DNA from: JANMZO01 sp963763135
Lineage (GTDB): Bacteria; Actinomycetota; Acidimicrobiia; Acidimicrobiales; JANYDT01
Direction of reading: 5' to 3'
Assembly: GCA_963763135.1 (NCBI GenBank)
Contig: CAVXNJ010000001.1
Span: forward strand, 372,001-436,000
DNA length: 64,000 bases
The translations under genes were made by a program, and so were the position numbers. This document shows positions 1 to 10,187 of the stretch, piece by piece. How positions within the stretch are numbered: position 1 is the first letter of the stretch; every line of letters begins with the position of its first letter. The notes under the pieces were generated by a model. The model saw only the letters and a list, made by a program, of their open reading frames with translations. It was not told the origin of the DNA and made no database searches.

Positions 1-1
1 C

Positions 2-304
2 GCCGGAACTCCGGTTGCTTCAGGTATTTCGGTGGCCACCCGACCCTCTCGGTCGATGTCCTTTCTGCGGGAACAGTGGTGCGATCACAACGTGAACGAG
101 TGGCTTCAGCAGGTGGGCCGACTGCCGAAATGGCGGACGACCTGCATCGGAGGTTGGCTCGATCCCCGCAGCGGAGCGGTCAACCTCGACGTCGTGACGA
201 TCGTTCCGCAACCTCTACGGTGGGTCGCCATCGCCACGGGAAAAGTGCTCGGCCAACACTGCGTGTTTGACCTGACCAACCAGCAAACGATGGTGCTCCG
301 ATGA
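2..304 (+). CDS. Hypothetical protein, 5' end outside window
   Basis: The frame is open from the left edge to a TGA at 302-304, so the true start may lie outside; an internal GTG at 32 would give 90 residues. The C-terminal half has the pattern GGWLDP...GAVNLDV...VFDL, which resembles small actinobacterial proteins of unknown function. The stop overlaps the next start as ATGA (301-304), which implies translational coupling to the molybdopterin oxidoreductase. I do not recognise a function. That the frame is coding is supported by the overlap and by the lack of any better frame here. Confidence 0.5.
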   Translation, partial: AGTPVASGISVATRPSRSMSFLREQWCDHNVNEWLQQVGRLPKWRTTCIGGWLDPRSGAVNLDVVTIVPQPLRWVAIATGKVLGQHCVFDLTNQQTMVLR

Positions 305-1542
305 GCAGCGTGAACGGCAAGCTGGACCGTTTCGTACCCCGGCCCGTGAAAGCCGTTCTGAACGCCACAGAGCGATGGCGCGACGACCGATTGGCCGATG
401 CTCGGCACAGCGACCGGGTCGCCGCGATCCTTGGATCACTCCTCGGCATCTCGTTTCTCGTTTGCTTTGCCACCGGCATGCTCTCCCACCTCATTCAGCA
501 CCCGCCGGGCTGGTTTGTCTGGCCCTCTCGGCCCGCCGGCCTGTACCGCCTGACTCAGGGGTTTCACATCGCCACCGGAATCGCCGCGGTGCCGCTTCTG
601 TTCGCCAAGCTGTGGTCGGTGTTCCCCCGTTTGTTCCAGTGGCCGCTCGCCGACAACGCACTTCATGCAGTGGAGCGACTGAGCCTGCTCCCATTGATAG
701 GCGGATCAATCTTCATGCTGGTTACCGGCGTCGCGAACATCGAACTCTGGTATCCGTGGGTGTTCTTCTTCCCCGCCGGCCACTATTCGGTTTCCTATGT
801 GGTCATAGGATCTCTGCTGATCCACTCCGTTGCGAAGTTCGCCACCGTTCGGCGAGAACTGTCCCCCCGTAGCAGGCCCGCGACAGCCGCCGGTCGCGTC
901 GACGCGGAGACAGCCGCAACCGCGACAGCGACAGCGACCGCGACCGCGATCGACCGGCGACGATTCCTCATCGGCGCAGGATCGGTATCCGCGGGCCTCG
1001 TTGTCGCGACCGTGGGACAGACTGTCTCACCCCTGAGGAAGCTGTCGCTGCTCGCACCGCGCCGACCCGACATCGGTGTCCAGGGCTTTCCTGTGAACAA
1101 GACGGCCCACGAAGCCGGCGTGGAAGCGGGGATCCAGAATCCTGGCTACACCCTCGTCGTCCAGGGTCGGGGCATCGCCCCGCGCACCTTCACCCTCGAT
1201 GAATTGCGGGCCATGCCTCAGCGAACCGCCACCCTGCCGATCGCATGTGTCGAAGGTTGGAGCGCCAATCGCGTATGGACAGGCGTCTCCGTTCGTGACG
1301 TGCTCGAGAGCGCCGGGGTCCGCCGGGTGAAGCAGGTGAGCGTGGAGTCGCTCCAGCGACAGGGTCGCTATCGCCGGTCGATCCTGAACTCGAGTCAATA
1401 CGACGACATCGACACGCTTCTGGCCTTGAAGGTAGACGGGGAACAACTGCACGTCGACCATGGTTTCCCGCTTCGCCTGATCGCGCCGAATCGCCCAGGA
1501 GTCCTCCAGACGAAATGGGTCGCGAAGCTGGTCGTCTCATGA
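301..1542 (+). CDS. Membrane-anchored molybdopterin-dependent oxidoreductase (sulfite oxidase-like)
   Basis: A 413-residue protein in two parts. Residues about 35-190 form four to five membrane segments with spaced histidines, like cytochrome b561/DUF4405-type domains. After an Ala-Thr linker comes RRRFLIGAG (about 218-226), a twin-arginine-like stretch before a hydrophobic segment. Residues about 275-413 are the oxidoreductase molybdopterin-binding domain; Cys316 in PIACVEGWS is the expected molybdenum ligand. The family transfers electrons between a small oxidised substrate and a membrane haem; the substrate here is unknown. It starts in an ATGA overlap and ends in another one with the following membrane protein, so the three genes form one translational unit. 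Confidence 0.85.
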   Translation: MSSVNGKLDRFVPRPVKAVLNATERWRDDRLADARHSDRVAAILGSLLGISFLVCFATGMLSHLIQHPPGWFVWPSRPAGLYRLTQGFHIATGIAAVPLLFAKLWSVFPRLFQWPLADNALHAVERLSLLPLIGGSIFMLVTGVANIELWYPWVFFFPAGHYSVSYVVIGSLLIHSVAKFATVRRELSPRSRPATAAGRVDAETAATATATATATAIDRRRFLIGAGSVSAGLVVATVGQTVSPLRKLSLLAPRRPDIGVQGFPVNKTAHEAGVEAGIQNPGYTLVVQGRGIAPRTFTLDELRAMPQRTATLPIACVEGWSANRVWTGVSVRDVLESAGVRRVKQVSVESLQRQGRYRRSILNSSQYDDIDTLLALKVDGEQLHVDHGFPLRLIAPNRPGVLQTKWVAKLVVS

Positions 1543-2039
1543 ATCAGGAAACCGCGATGGACACGAACGCCGAGCCGCACCACCCTTCAGCGAAGGTCTT
1601 CGTGCCGGCCCTCCTCGCAGGTTGGGCCACTGTCGGATTCGGAATTCACGCCGCGCTTCGCAATCCCCGTGAGTCGCACCCGTTCGCGTTGCTGGTTCAT
1701 GTGATCACCTTCGACCTCGGCCATGACCTCGTACTCGCACCGGTAGCGTTTCTGGCATTCTGGCTGGCCGGTCGATTCATCCCGGAAACGTTCCGTGGTC
1801 CGGTACGTGGAGCGATAGCCACGACGGTTCTGTTCACGGTCTTTTCCATTCCGCTCATCAATCGGTGGGGACGACGCCCGACGAACTCGTCCACGTTGCC
1901 GCTGCCCTACGGACGCAACCTCGCGATCATCATCGCCGTGGTCTGGACTATCGCCGGATTGACAGCTTTGAGGCGGACAATCCAGGTCCGCCGCACCCGG
2001 CGACGTCACGGGTCGGAACTCTCCAAGCCCAGCAAGTAA
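1539..2039 (+). CDS. Small polytopic membrane protein
   Basis: The ATG at 1539 overlaps the previous stop (ATGA) and is preferred over the ATG at 1515, which would run inside the upstream gene. The 166-residue product has about three to four hydrophobic segments (FVPALLAGWATVGFGIHA, LVLAPVAFLAFWLAGRF, a third near residue 95, and NLAIIIAVVWTIAGLTAL) and a basic C-terminus. No family is recognised. Coupling to the molybdopterin oxidoreductase suggests an accessory role in the same membrane complex; this is inference from position only. Confidence 0.6.
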   Translation: MNQETAMDTNAEPHHPSAKVFVPALLAGWATVGFGIHAALRNPRESHPFALLVHVITFDLGHDLVLAPVAFLAFWLAGRFIPETFRGPVRGAIATTVLFTVFSIPLINRWGRRPTNSSTLPLPYGRNLAIIIAVVWTIAGLTALRRTIQVRRTRRRHGSELSKPSK

Positions 2040-2048
2040 CCTTCAGGG

Positions 2049-3377
2049 GTGACACCCCGCATACCGAAACGGTCGAATATCATTCGACCGCTCCGAGACT
2101 TTCTCACCACTGAAGCAGCCGGCGGCGTGGTCGTCGTTCTCGCTGCGGTGTGCGCGTTGATCTGGGCCAACTCGCCCTGGTCGGCGTCGTATCGCAGTCT
2201 GTGGAACACCGAAATCGGTCTGAGTTTGGGTGGGCACCATCTCAATCTTGATCTGCGTCACTGGGTGAATGACGGCCTGATGACGGTCTTCTTCTTTGTG
2301 GTCGGGCTCGAAATCAAACGCGAGCTCGTCGAAGGTGAATTGCGTGATCGGCGCAAGGCAATCGTGCCGGTTGCCGCCGCTTTCGGCGGAATGGTCGTTC
2401 CAGCGTTGATCTTTGTTGCGTTCAACGTGGGTACCGACGCGGCCAAGGGGTGGGGCATTCCGATGGCCACGGATATCGCACTCGCCATCGGGGTTCTGGC
2501 CCTTGCGGGTTCACGAATTCACCCGGGCGCAAAGTTGTATCTGCTTGCGCTCGCGATCGTCGACGACATCGGAGCGATCCTCGTCATCGCGTTCTTTTAC
2601 AGCAAGGGAGGCGATCGCCGTTGGCTGCTGCTCGCCGCTGGCGCGCTCGTCGCGACGCTGCTGTGCCGGCGATTCGGTGTGAATGTGTTCGGTGTGTACC
2701 TGATGCTGGGCACCGCTCTTTGGTTCGCATTCCACGAGAGCGGCATCCACGCCACCATCGCCGGCGTGATAATGGGACTTCTGGCGCCGACGAAACCCCT
2801 TTTGCGAAGCGAACTTATCGATATCGACGAGCTCGTCGATCTCTCATCGACCGAACATGCCATGGCCACACTGCGCATCGCCCGGTCCTCGGTGTCCGTG
2901 GTCGAGTGGCTTGAACACCAACTCCACAGCTGGACGAGTCTGCTCGTCGTACCGGTGTTCGCGCTAGCGAACGCCGGAGTGAAACTCTCCGCGTCCGGGA
3001 TCAGCGACAGCTTGTCGTCACGAACCACCTGGGGTGTGGTCGTCGGCCTCGTCGTGGGCAAGCCGGTCGGGATACTGCTCGCCACCCTGGCGATCACGGC
3101 GGTCGGTGCCGGATCGCTGCCCGGGGGTACTAGTTGGGCCGACCTCGTCGTGGCTGCCGTCGTCGCCGGGGTCGGGTTCACCGTGTCGATCTTCGTAAGC
3201 GAGCTCGCCTTCAGCGGACTATTGGCCGATGAGGCCAAGATCGGAGTCGTGGTTGCCTCAATTGTGGCTGGAGTTGGCGGACTCGCGCTCGCGCGACTTC
3301 GACCGGAGTCCGTTGCTGACGAAGCTGACACCGAAACACAAGTCGCGGCGGACGCAACCGTTGGTAACCGCGGGTAG
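2049..3377 (+). CDS. nhaA: Na+/H+ antiporter NhaA
   Basis: A 442-residue polytopic protein starting with GTG at 2049, nine bases after the previous stop. It carries the NhaA hallmarks VFFFVVGLEIKRELVEGEL (about residues 80-98), IPMATDIALAIG (about 136-147) and LALAIVDDIGAI (about 166-177) with the paired aspartates that bind Na+ and protons. Length and segment order match family members, with a hydrophilic C-terminal tail. It exports Na+ in exchange for protons across the cytoplasmic membrane. The neighbouring ClC channel and peptidyl-tRNA hydrolase lie on the same strand with short spacers, so co-transcription is likely. Confidence 0.95.
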   Translation: MTPRIPKRSNIIRPLRDFLTTEAAGGVVVVLAAVCALIWANSPWSASYRSLWNTEIGLSLGGHHLNLDLRHWVNDGLMTVFFFVVGLEIKRELVEGELRDRRKAIVPVAAAFGGMVVPALIFVAFNVGTDAAKGWGIPMATDIALAIGVLALAGSRIHPGAKLYLLALAIVDDIGAILVIAFFYSKGGDRRWLLLAAGALVATLLCRRFGVNVFGVYLMLGTALWFAFHESGIHATIAGVIMGLLAPTKPLLRSELIDIDELVDLSSTEHAMATLRIARSSVSVVEWLEHQLHSWTSLLVVPVFALANAGVKLSASGISDSLSSRTTWGVVVGLVVGKPVGILLATLAITAVGAGSLPGGTSWADLVVAAVVAGVGFTVSIFVSELAFSGLLADEAKIGVVVASIVAGVGGLALARLRPESVADEADTETQVAADATVGNRG

Positions 3378-3386
3378 CCTGATTCT

Positions 3387-3842
3387 GTGGACCCCGTCGA
3401 TCCGTCGCCCTCGTCGGGCACTCCGAACCGGCCCGATCCCATCGGTCCCGACGACGTGAAGCAGGTGATCATCATCCGCCGCGATCTCAAAATGCGGCGG
3501 GGGAAGGAAATCGCTCAGGGATCGCACGCATCGTCAGCGTGGCTCGCTTTCATGGTGTCCGACGCCGTCGATCGCGGGACCGGAAAGGCGACCGTAACGC
3601 TCGATGAGGAAGCTCTCGTGTGGATCACTTCATCGTTTCGCAAGGTCACGCTTCAGGTGCAGACCGAAGAAGATATCGTGGCCCTTCACACCAAAGCACT
3701 CGGGCTCGGGCTACGAAGCCACCTCATACGGGATTCCGGAAAAACCGAATTTAGCGGAGTGCCAACTCTGACCGCCCTCGCCATTGGCCCGAACCTGGCG
3801 AGCACTATCGATGAAGTGACGGGGCAACTGTCAATTTATTGA
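3387..3842 (+). CDS. Pth2-type peptidyl-tRNA hydrolase
   Basis: A 151-residue protein with a GTG start at 3387, nine bases after nhaA. After a short polar leader of about 24 residues it has the PTH2 core: KQVIIIRRDLKMRRGKEIAQ, GSHASSAWL, an insert, then KVTLQVQTEEDIVALHTKA and a closing TLTALAIGP segment. PTH2 enzymes cleave peptidyl-tRNA to recycle tRNA, and this archaeal/eukaryotic-type family also occurs in some bacteria. The motif order and length fit well. Whether the cell also has a classical Pth cannot be seen from the window. Confidence 0.85.
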   Translation: MDPVDPSPSSGTPNRPDPIGPDDVKQVIIIRRDLKMRRGKEIAQGSHASSAWLAFMVSDAVDRGTGKATVTLDEEALVWITSSFRKVTLQVQTEEDIVALHTKALGLGLRSHLIRDSGKTEFSGVPTLTALAIGPNLASTIDEVTGQLSIY

Positions 3843-3855
3843 GATCGGTTAAAGT

Positions 3856-5148
3856 TTGCGCATCAACGCGACCGACCAGATTCAGGTAGAAAAGTTGGGT
3901 ACTTCGTCGAAGCGGCGTTGGCCTTCCGTCATCGCGGGCACGGTGATTGTGGCAACTGTCGCGTCGGTGTTCGCGAACTGCTTCCACTACGCGTTGCACT
4001 GGGTGGTCGACGAAAGCTTCGGCTCATCAATTGTCACGCTTGCGGCCGAGACGTCGAGTAGGTGGATCGTGTTCGCTAGCGTCGCTGCCTCGCTGATCAT
4101 CGCGGCCTACCTCGGTCGCATCGCAAGTCGTCGGACAAAGGACCTCGGACACACCGCCATGACCGACTGCGTTCAAGGGACCGGTCCTCCCGTCAACCTT
4201 GCCGGGTCCTTGATTCGCTCGGGCGGAACATGGTTGGCCATGGCCGGGCTCAACTCAATCGGGCGCGAGTCGGCAATCATGGAAGTTGGGGGCAGTTTTG
4301 GGGGCACATTCGCCGCTCACCTCGGGCTTTCGAAGAGACAACTAACCGCCGTTGGCGTCGGAGCCGCGTTCACTGCGGCGTACCATGCTCCGTTGGCGAG
4401 CATCGTGTATCTCTACGAGGTCATCGCGCGGCGTCGGGACCCAAGGTTTGTTCCGTACCTCGCGCTTGGTGCCGTGGTGTCGCACCTCATATCGGTTTAC
4501 GTCTTCCAGCGACCTCAGGTGTTCCGCAGCGCGCATTCGCCCCTCTCGGTTGCGTCACTTTGGCGGGCCGTGATCGTGATCGTGCCGGCCGCCCTCGCCG
4601 CCATGCTGTTCATGAAGACCCGTTCGGCGCTTCGGCAGTGGGCTCGCTCGCTCACCCCGCTGCAGAAGTCCGTTGCGTTTGCGACGGTCGCCGGTCTAGT
4701 CGTTGCCCTTCTCCCGGTGACCGCCGGCAACGGGATGGAGGCCATTCGCTCCGCGACTCCGTCGGCCTCTGTCGGCCTCGGCCTGGCGTTGCTGTTCGGA
4801 AAGATGGCCGCTACCGCCGCCTCGCTCGAATCGGGTGCGCCTGGCGGGCTGTACTCGCCGTCGATGGCTATCGGCGCCGGCGCTTCGATTCTGACGGTCC
4901 GATTCGTCGAGAGCCTCGGAGTAACGCCGCTCGGCAACTACTGGGATGCCATGATCCCGGGGATGGCCGTCGCTATTGCCGTCGCTACGAACGCACCGTT
5001 CACGGCCGTCGTGTTGGTCACCGAACTCACGTCCGACCCGTCGGTACTCCCGATTGTCGCAGTTGCCGTGTTGGCCGGGGTCGTCATCGAGCGCCTCTTC
5101 ACCCGCTCGAATCCGTCGCGGACCCCTGCGATGGGCGTTTCGAGGTAA
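3856..5148 (+). CDS. ClC-family chloride channel/antiporter
   Basis: A 430-residue polytopic protein, start TTG at 3856, 13 bases after pth2. ClC signatures are present in order: IGRESAIMEVGG (about residues 134-145), which keeps the gating glutamate of the family GREGP loop but has Ser-Ala in place of Gly-Pro; and SGAPGGLYSPSMAIGAG (about 322-338), corresponding to the GxFxP selectivity loop. The usual N-terminal GSGIP loop is replaced by GTGPP (about 109-113), so anion selectivity may differ. No CBS domains follow. The likely role is chloride or other anion movement in company with NhaA. Confidence 0.85.
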   Translation: MRINATDQIQVEKLGTSSKRRWPSVIAGTVIVATVASVFANCFHYALHWVVDESFGSSIVTLAAETSSRWIVFASVAASLIIAAYLGRIASRRTKDLGHTAMTDCVQGTGPPVNLAGSLIRSGGTWLAMAGLNSIGRESAIMEVGGSFGGTFAAHLGLSKRQLTAVGVGAAFTAAYHAPLASIVYLYEVIARRRDPRFVPYLALGAVVSHLISVYVFQRPQVFRSAHSPLSVASLWRAVIVIVPAALAAMLFMKTRSALRQWARSLTPLQKSVAFATVAGLVVALLPVTAGNGMEAIRSATPSASVGLGLALLFGKMAATAASLESGAPGGLYSPSMAIGAGASILTVRFVESLGVTPLGNYWDAMIPGMAVAIAVATNAPFTAVVLVTELTSDPSVLPIVAVAVLAGVVIERLFTRSNPSRTPAMGVSR

Positions 5149-5293
5149 CTCCTCGGCTGGACCTTCCGAGGTGACCAAGTCGGTCCGCCGGCCACCGGGT
5201 CACCCGACGCGGTCTCTGGTTTGTATAAATCCGACATCGCCACCGTCGGTCAACGCCAAGACGTCGACGTGGTTGATCCTGTCAACTTGATGC

Positions 5294-8200
5294 ATGACCG
5301 ATCTGCATGATGCTCCCCCCGCTGTGCCATCAGACCACTCCCCGTCGGGGATAGACCGCTCTGACGACGCGCTCATCGCAGCAAGCATCAAACTGGTGGA
5401 ACGTTGGCTCGCGGAAGCGGACCGATACGAACAACGCATGTCCCACGCCGCCCGCAGCCGTGCGAGGCGGATCGGCGCCGTTGTGAAGGACCAGTCAACC
5501 GCTGACGTCATGATGGCTCTCACCGATGAGGTGTTGCGTATCGAAAGCACCAAAGCCGCTGCGCTCAGGTTCAACCAGGTCATGGATTCGCATTCCACGG
5601 CGCTCCCCGCTCTCGACCGTCTGCTGCTGACCATTGGTTCCCGGTTGGCTCCGAGGTTCCACCGCGTGATCATGCCGCTGGTGGTTTCGCGGCTTCGGCG
5701 GGAAACCTCAGCGACGATCATCCGAGCCGACCAACGCGGACTCGATCACCATCAGCGCATCCGACGGACAAAGGGCCTGGTGCTGAACGTCAATCGCCTT
5801 GGTGAGGCGATCCTCGGGCACGGCGAAGCGCGCACGCGGCGCGACGCGGTGATCGAGATGATCAGCCGACCGACGACGACCCATGTCTCCATCAAGCTCA
5901 GCGCCATCGCAGCGAACATAAGCGCGCTCGATTATGACAACACCGTGGATCGACTGGCCGGGGAGCTGCGTCCCGTCTACGAAGCCGCGTCGCGCCACGG
6001 AGTCTTCGTGAACCTCGACATGGAGGAGTACCGAGACCTGGCGATTACGGTGGCGGTCTTCCAGCGGGTGCTCGATGAAACGGCGTTCCACTCGTTGTCG
6101 GCGGGAATCGTGCTTCAGGCGTACCTTCCAGACAGCCATGGAGCCGCGGAGGAACTGGGTCGGTGGGCGATCGAGCGGGTAAAGGCCGGACGCGCCCCAA
6201 TCCGTATTCGACTCGTCAAGGGAGCGAACCTCGGGATGGAGATGGTCGATGCGGAACTTCACGGCTGGAACACGGCCACGTACTCCACCAAGCTCGACGT
6301 CGACGCGAGTTGGAAGCGTTTGCTCGACACGCTGCTCGACCCCCGATTCGACGGCGCTCTCACGGTCGGGGCGGCCAGTCACAACTTGTTCGATGTCGCG
6401 TGGGCGCTCCTGAAACGGGAAGATTTGGCGCAGCGCGGATTTGCGGAACGACTCCGGTTCGAGATGCTCGAAGGCATGGCCGAGGCGCAGGCCCAGGCCG
6501 TTCTCGCCTCCGCCGGTGATCTGCTGATGTACACACCCGTCGTTGACCGGGCCGACTTCGTCCCGGCGATCGGTTATCTGACCCGTCGTCTCGACGAGAA
6601 CACCGGCCCGCAGAATTTCCTACGTGCACTTATTGATCTGGAACCGGGCTCCGCAACGTTCGTCGACCAGGCGAAGCGGTTCTCCGAAGCGGTATACCGA
6701 CGCCATGAGCTCTCGACGCAATCACCTCGGGCTCAGCGTCGAGACGCAACCGCTCCGACCGACGGTTCGGCCGTCGCCTTTGTGAACGCGTCGGACTCTG
6801 ACGTCACCCAGTCGGTCCAGCGGAACGCGCTCGTTGAGGTCGTTCGCAACTACACCGCGCCAGCATCCGTTGTCGTGGAAACGACAACGGATGCGGTTGA
6901 TCGCGTGGTTGTGGAGGCGAAACAGGGCGCCACTCTGTGGGCCGACATCAGCCACGCCGAGCGAGCCGACATACTTCGGTCGGTTGCGGCGCAGATTGAG
7001 AACCATCGCGCCGAGATCGTTGCGCTCATGGCCCACGAAGCCAACAAGGTCATCTTGGAAGGTGACGCCGAGGTGTCAGAAGCCATCGACTTCGCCAACT
7101 ACTACGCCATGCTGGCGGATCAGCTCGGCGCCTACACGACCGATTCAACGGCCCTCGGTGTTGTTGTGGTGACACCACCGTGGAACTTCCCGTACGCCAT
7201 CACGATGGGGGGCGTGACAGCCGCCCTCGCTGCGGGCAACGCCGTCATTCTCAAGCCCACACCCCAGTGCCCGCAGGTCGCCGCCCGGGTGGCCGCCGAT
7301 TGCTGGGCTGCGGGCATTCCTATGCACGCATTGCATCTGCTTGCGGTGCCCGACAACGAGGTTGGTCGCCACCTCATCACACACGACGATGTCGCTGCGG
7401 TCATTCTTACCGGTTCGATCGACACCGCCCGCCTGTTTCTCGGCTGGAAACCCGACCTTCGTCTTCTCGCCGAAACGAGCGGCAAGAACGCTCTGGTCAT
7501 AACCGCCACCGCCGACCTCGACCTGGCCATCAAGGATCTCGTCAAATCCGCGTTCGGCCACGCCGGTCAGAAGTGCTCCGCCGCGAGCCTGGCGATCGTC
7601 GAGTCCACGGTTTACGACGATCCCGATTTCCGTCGACGTCTGGCCGACGCGGTAAACACGCTCACGTGCGGACCTGCGACCGATCCGGGCACCGACGTTC
7701 CACCCCTCATCGAATCCCCCGGTCCCGCCCTCCTCCGGGCGCTCACGCAACTCGATCCCGGCGAGACGTGGCTCGTCGAGCCGCATCAATGGAACCCGGC
7801 TGACGACCGCTGCTGGACACCCGCGGTTCGCCTCGGGGTGAAGTCGGGATCATGGTTCCAGCAAACCGAGTGCTTCGGGCCCGTTCTCGGTGTTATGCGC
7901 GGCTGACGATCTTCAACACGCAATCGAAATGCAGAACTCCACACACTTCGGCCTCACCGCCGGGTTGCACGCCCTTGACGATGACGAAGTCGCCACGTGG
8001 ACAAATGCCGTCGAAGCCGGCAACGTCTACGTGAATCGCACGATCACCGGAGCCATCGTGCAACGTCAGCCGTTCGGGGGATGGAAATCCTCAGCCGTCG
8101 GCCCGTCCTGCAAGGCGGGCGGCCCTTCGTATGTGAACGTACTTCGCCAATGGTCCCCCGGGGTGAACCCCGAAATGCTCCGATCGCTGGCCAAACTGGC

Positions 8201-8609
8201 CCAGTCGGAAACCGATCCGTCAGGTCTGAGCTGTGAGACCAACACGCTCCGTTACCGACCGCTTCCGAACGGCGTGACCGTGTGGAGCGATCGGACCATC
8301 CCCGAGGCTCAGCTCCACTTGGCCCGGGTGGCCTCGATCGCCAGCGGAACCGCCGTCACGTTCTTCAGCGAATCCGAGCATGACGATCAGACGCTCATCA
8401 ATCATCTTCGGGCCAATCGACCGGATCGCCTGCGTGTCTTGGGCGACGTGTCGACCGTGGTCCGAGCCGCAGCCCACGAACTCGGAGTGCGAGTCGACGA
8501 CGACGCGATGACCGACGAAGCGCGCCTCGAAGTCGTACGGTGGATGCGTGAGCAGTCCGTCACCATCACCCAGCACCGCCATGGGCGACCCCGGGCCATG
8601 GCCTTCTGA
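5294..8609 (+). CDS. putA: PutA, bifunctional proline dehydrogenase / glutamate-semialdehyde dehydrogenase, frameshifted
   Basis: Two frames together encode a type-B-like PutA of about 1105 residues. The first (5294-7906) has the proline dehydrogenase barrel (RIRLVKGANLG near residue 305) and the aldehyde dehydrogenase domain with TPPWNFPYAIT, Glu727 in LLAETSGKN and nucleophile Cys761 in GQKCSAAS. It stops just after FGPVLGVMRG. The second frame continues without loss as AADDLQHAIEMQN, the GNVYVNRTITGAIV motif, and a C-terminal extra ALDH-like region. Sequence ATGCGCGGCTGA at 7890-7901 becomes continuous if one GC is restored (CGCGCGGCT). The enzyme oxidises proline to glutamate. A sequencing indel or a young mutation is equally possible. 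Confidence 0.85.
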
Positions 8610-9333
8610 CCGTTCGAAGGCCGACCACGGGGCACACAACGTCCTGAGGACGGTGTTCGACGGTCTCCCCCACGCGCTGTACTGCGAGAAGAGCGAAGCA
8701 GGTACCTACATCGCAGCCAACCGGTCCTTTGCTCGCCGCTGCGGAAAGCACCGGGTGGCTGACGTGTTGGGCCGCCGGGCCGGTGACCTTTTTCCATCCG
8801 ATCTGGCGGCATCGTACGAGGCGCAGGATCGGGCGATCCTGTCCACCGGGCGCTCAGTTATCAACCATCTTGAGATCATCAGCCGGGCCGACGGCGAGCT
8901 CGGCTGGTTTCTGACCACGAAAGTCCCGCTCGTCGAGCCCGCAGGCGTGCTTTTGGTCGTCGTATCGCTCGATCTCAATGCACCGGTCGACCAGGACAGT
9001 GCTCTCGACGATCTCAGTGGGCTGTTGACTGCGGTGCGCGCTGAGCCGGCCCAAGCATGGCGGGTGAGCCAGCTCGCCGCCATGGCCGAAATCAGCGAGC
9101 GTCAACTAGAGCGTCGGATGCAACGGCTTCTCGGGACCGGGGTGAAGACGTTCCTGCAATCCGTACGCCTCGATCGGGCCTGCCAGCTCCTGGTCGGTTC
9201 GAGCTTGTCGCTGGCCGAAGTTGCGGAAGCGAGCGGCTACTACGACCAGAGCCAGTTGTCGAAACAGTTCCGGTCGGTCCTCGGCATGACACCCCGGGAA
9301 TACCGAAACCTCCGAGACACCACCAACCCCTGA
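8581..9333 (+). CDS. PAS-AraC family transcriptional regulator
   Basis: The N-terminal half (about residues 20-135) is a PAS-like sensor domain (GLPHALYCEKSEAGTYIAAN, DLFPSDLAASYEAQD). The C-terminal third is an AraC/XylS double helix-turn-helix with AAMAEISERQLERRMQR and VRLDRACQLLVGSSLSLAEV, closing in GMTPREYR. The start is uncertain: ATG 8581 (250 residues) or GTG 8548 (261), both inside the end of putA. The overlap and shared strand suggest it regulates putA; the inducer is unknown. Confidence 0.8.
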   Translation: MGDPGPWPSDRSKADHGAHNVLRTVFDGLPHALYCEKSEAGTYIAANRSFARRCGKHRVADVLGRRAGDLFPSDLAASYEAQDRAILSTGRSVINHLEIISRADGELGWFLTTKVPLVEPAGVLLVVVSLDLNAPVDQDSALDDLSGLLTAVRAEPAQAWRVSQLAAMAEISERQLERRMQRLLGTGVKTFLQSVRLDRACQLLVGSSLSLAEVAEASGYYDQSQLSKQFRSVLGMTPREYRNLRDTTNP

Positions 9334-9440
9334 CCCCTGGCAGGTTTGGATGTTTCCGCCCGCTCACAACGCACAAACACCCAAACGTCGCGAGACATCG
9401 GGCCCCCGACTTCTCACAGGTTTCTCACAGGTGAAGGTGG

Positions 9441-10172
9441 TTGACTCAAAGGGTGAGTGTTGCCAAAGAAGCCCCTCAACGTGTGCTGGTCGTCGATGAC
9501 GAGCCGTCGATAACCGAGTTGCTGGCCAGCGTGCTGCGGTTCGAAGGATTTGCCGTCGAGACCGCGGCCAGCGGTCTCGAGGCACTTCGGCTCGTTGGGA
9601 GTTTTCGACCGGATGTGATGCTGCTCGACATTCAGCTTCCCGATCTCGACGGGTTTGCGGTGCAGAAGCGGCTGGTGGCTGACCGCTCCGCTGTCCCGAT
9701 CCTGTTTCTGACGGCCCGCGACAGCGCCGAGGATAAGGTACGCGGACTTACGATGGGTGCAGACGACTACGTCACCAAACCCTTCGGGCTCGATGAACTC
9801 GTCGCTCGGGTACGAGCCGTTCTTCGCCGTTCGAAAGGCGGGAGGTCCATCGACCGCCTTCGGTTTGCCGACCTCGAGATCGACGAGGAAACTCACGAAG
9901 TGTTTCGAGGATCACGGATCATCGACCTCACGCCGACGGAATTCTCACTTCTCCGGTACCTCATGAGCAACGCGCCACGCGTTCTGTCGAAGAGCCAGAT
10001 TCTCGACCACGTATGGCGTTACGACTTCGAAGGTGACCCGACCGTCGTCGAGACCTACATCTCATATCTACGTCGCAAGATCGATCGCGATCAGGGTCCG
10101 GATGCGGAACCGCTGCTGAGAACGGTTCGGGGCGTTGGGTACTGTCTTCGGGCTCCACGCGTGTTGAGCTAG
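9441..10172 (+). CDS. OmpR-family response regulator
   Basis: A 243-residue regulator. Receiver domain residues 15-125 include VLVVDDEPSITELLA, phospho-acceptor Asp63 in LLDIQLPDLDGF, and the conserved Lys in DDYVTKPFG. The C-terminal winged helix (about 140-238) has TPTEFSLLRYLMSNAPRVLS and YISYLRRKID...RTVRGVGYCL. The TTG start at 9441 is preceded by a GGTGAAGG stretch; GTG 9453 is an alternative. It lies 15 bases before the histidine kinase and upstream of the MacA/MacB genes, which makes those genes its likely targets. Confidence 0.92.
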   Translation: MTQRVSVAKEAPQRVLVVDDEPSITELLASVLRFEGFAVETAASGLEALRLVGSFRPDVMLLDIQLPDLDGFAVQKRLVADRSAVPILFLTARDSAEDKVRGLTMGADDYVTKPFGLDELVARVRAVLRRSKGGRSIDRLRFADLEIDEETHEVFRGSRIIDLTPTEFSLLRYLMSNAPRVLSKSQILDHVWRYDFEGDPTVVETYISYLRRKIDRDQGPDAEPLLRTVRGVGYCLRAPRVLS

Positions 10173-10187
10173 CTCGAGATCTTCGGC

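Noticed and set aside
3225..3235. GCCGATGA near 3.2 kb as a promoter
   Set aside because: It lies inside nhaA coding sequence without a -35 match.
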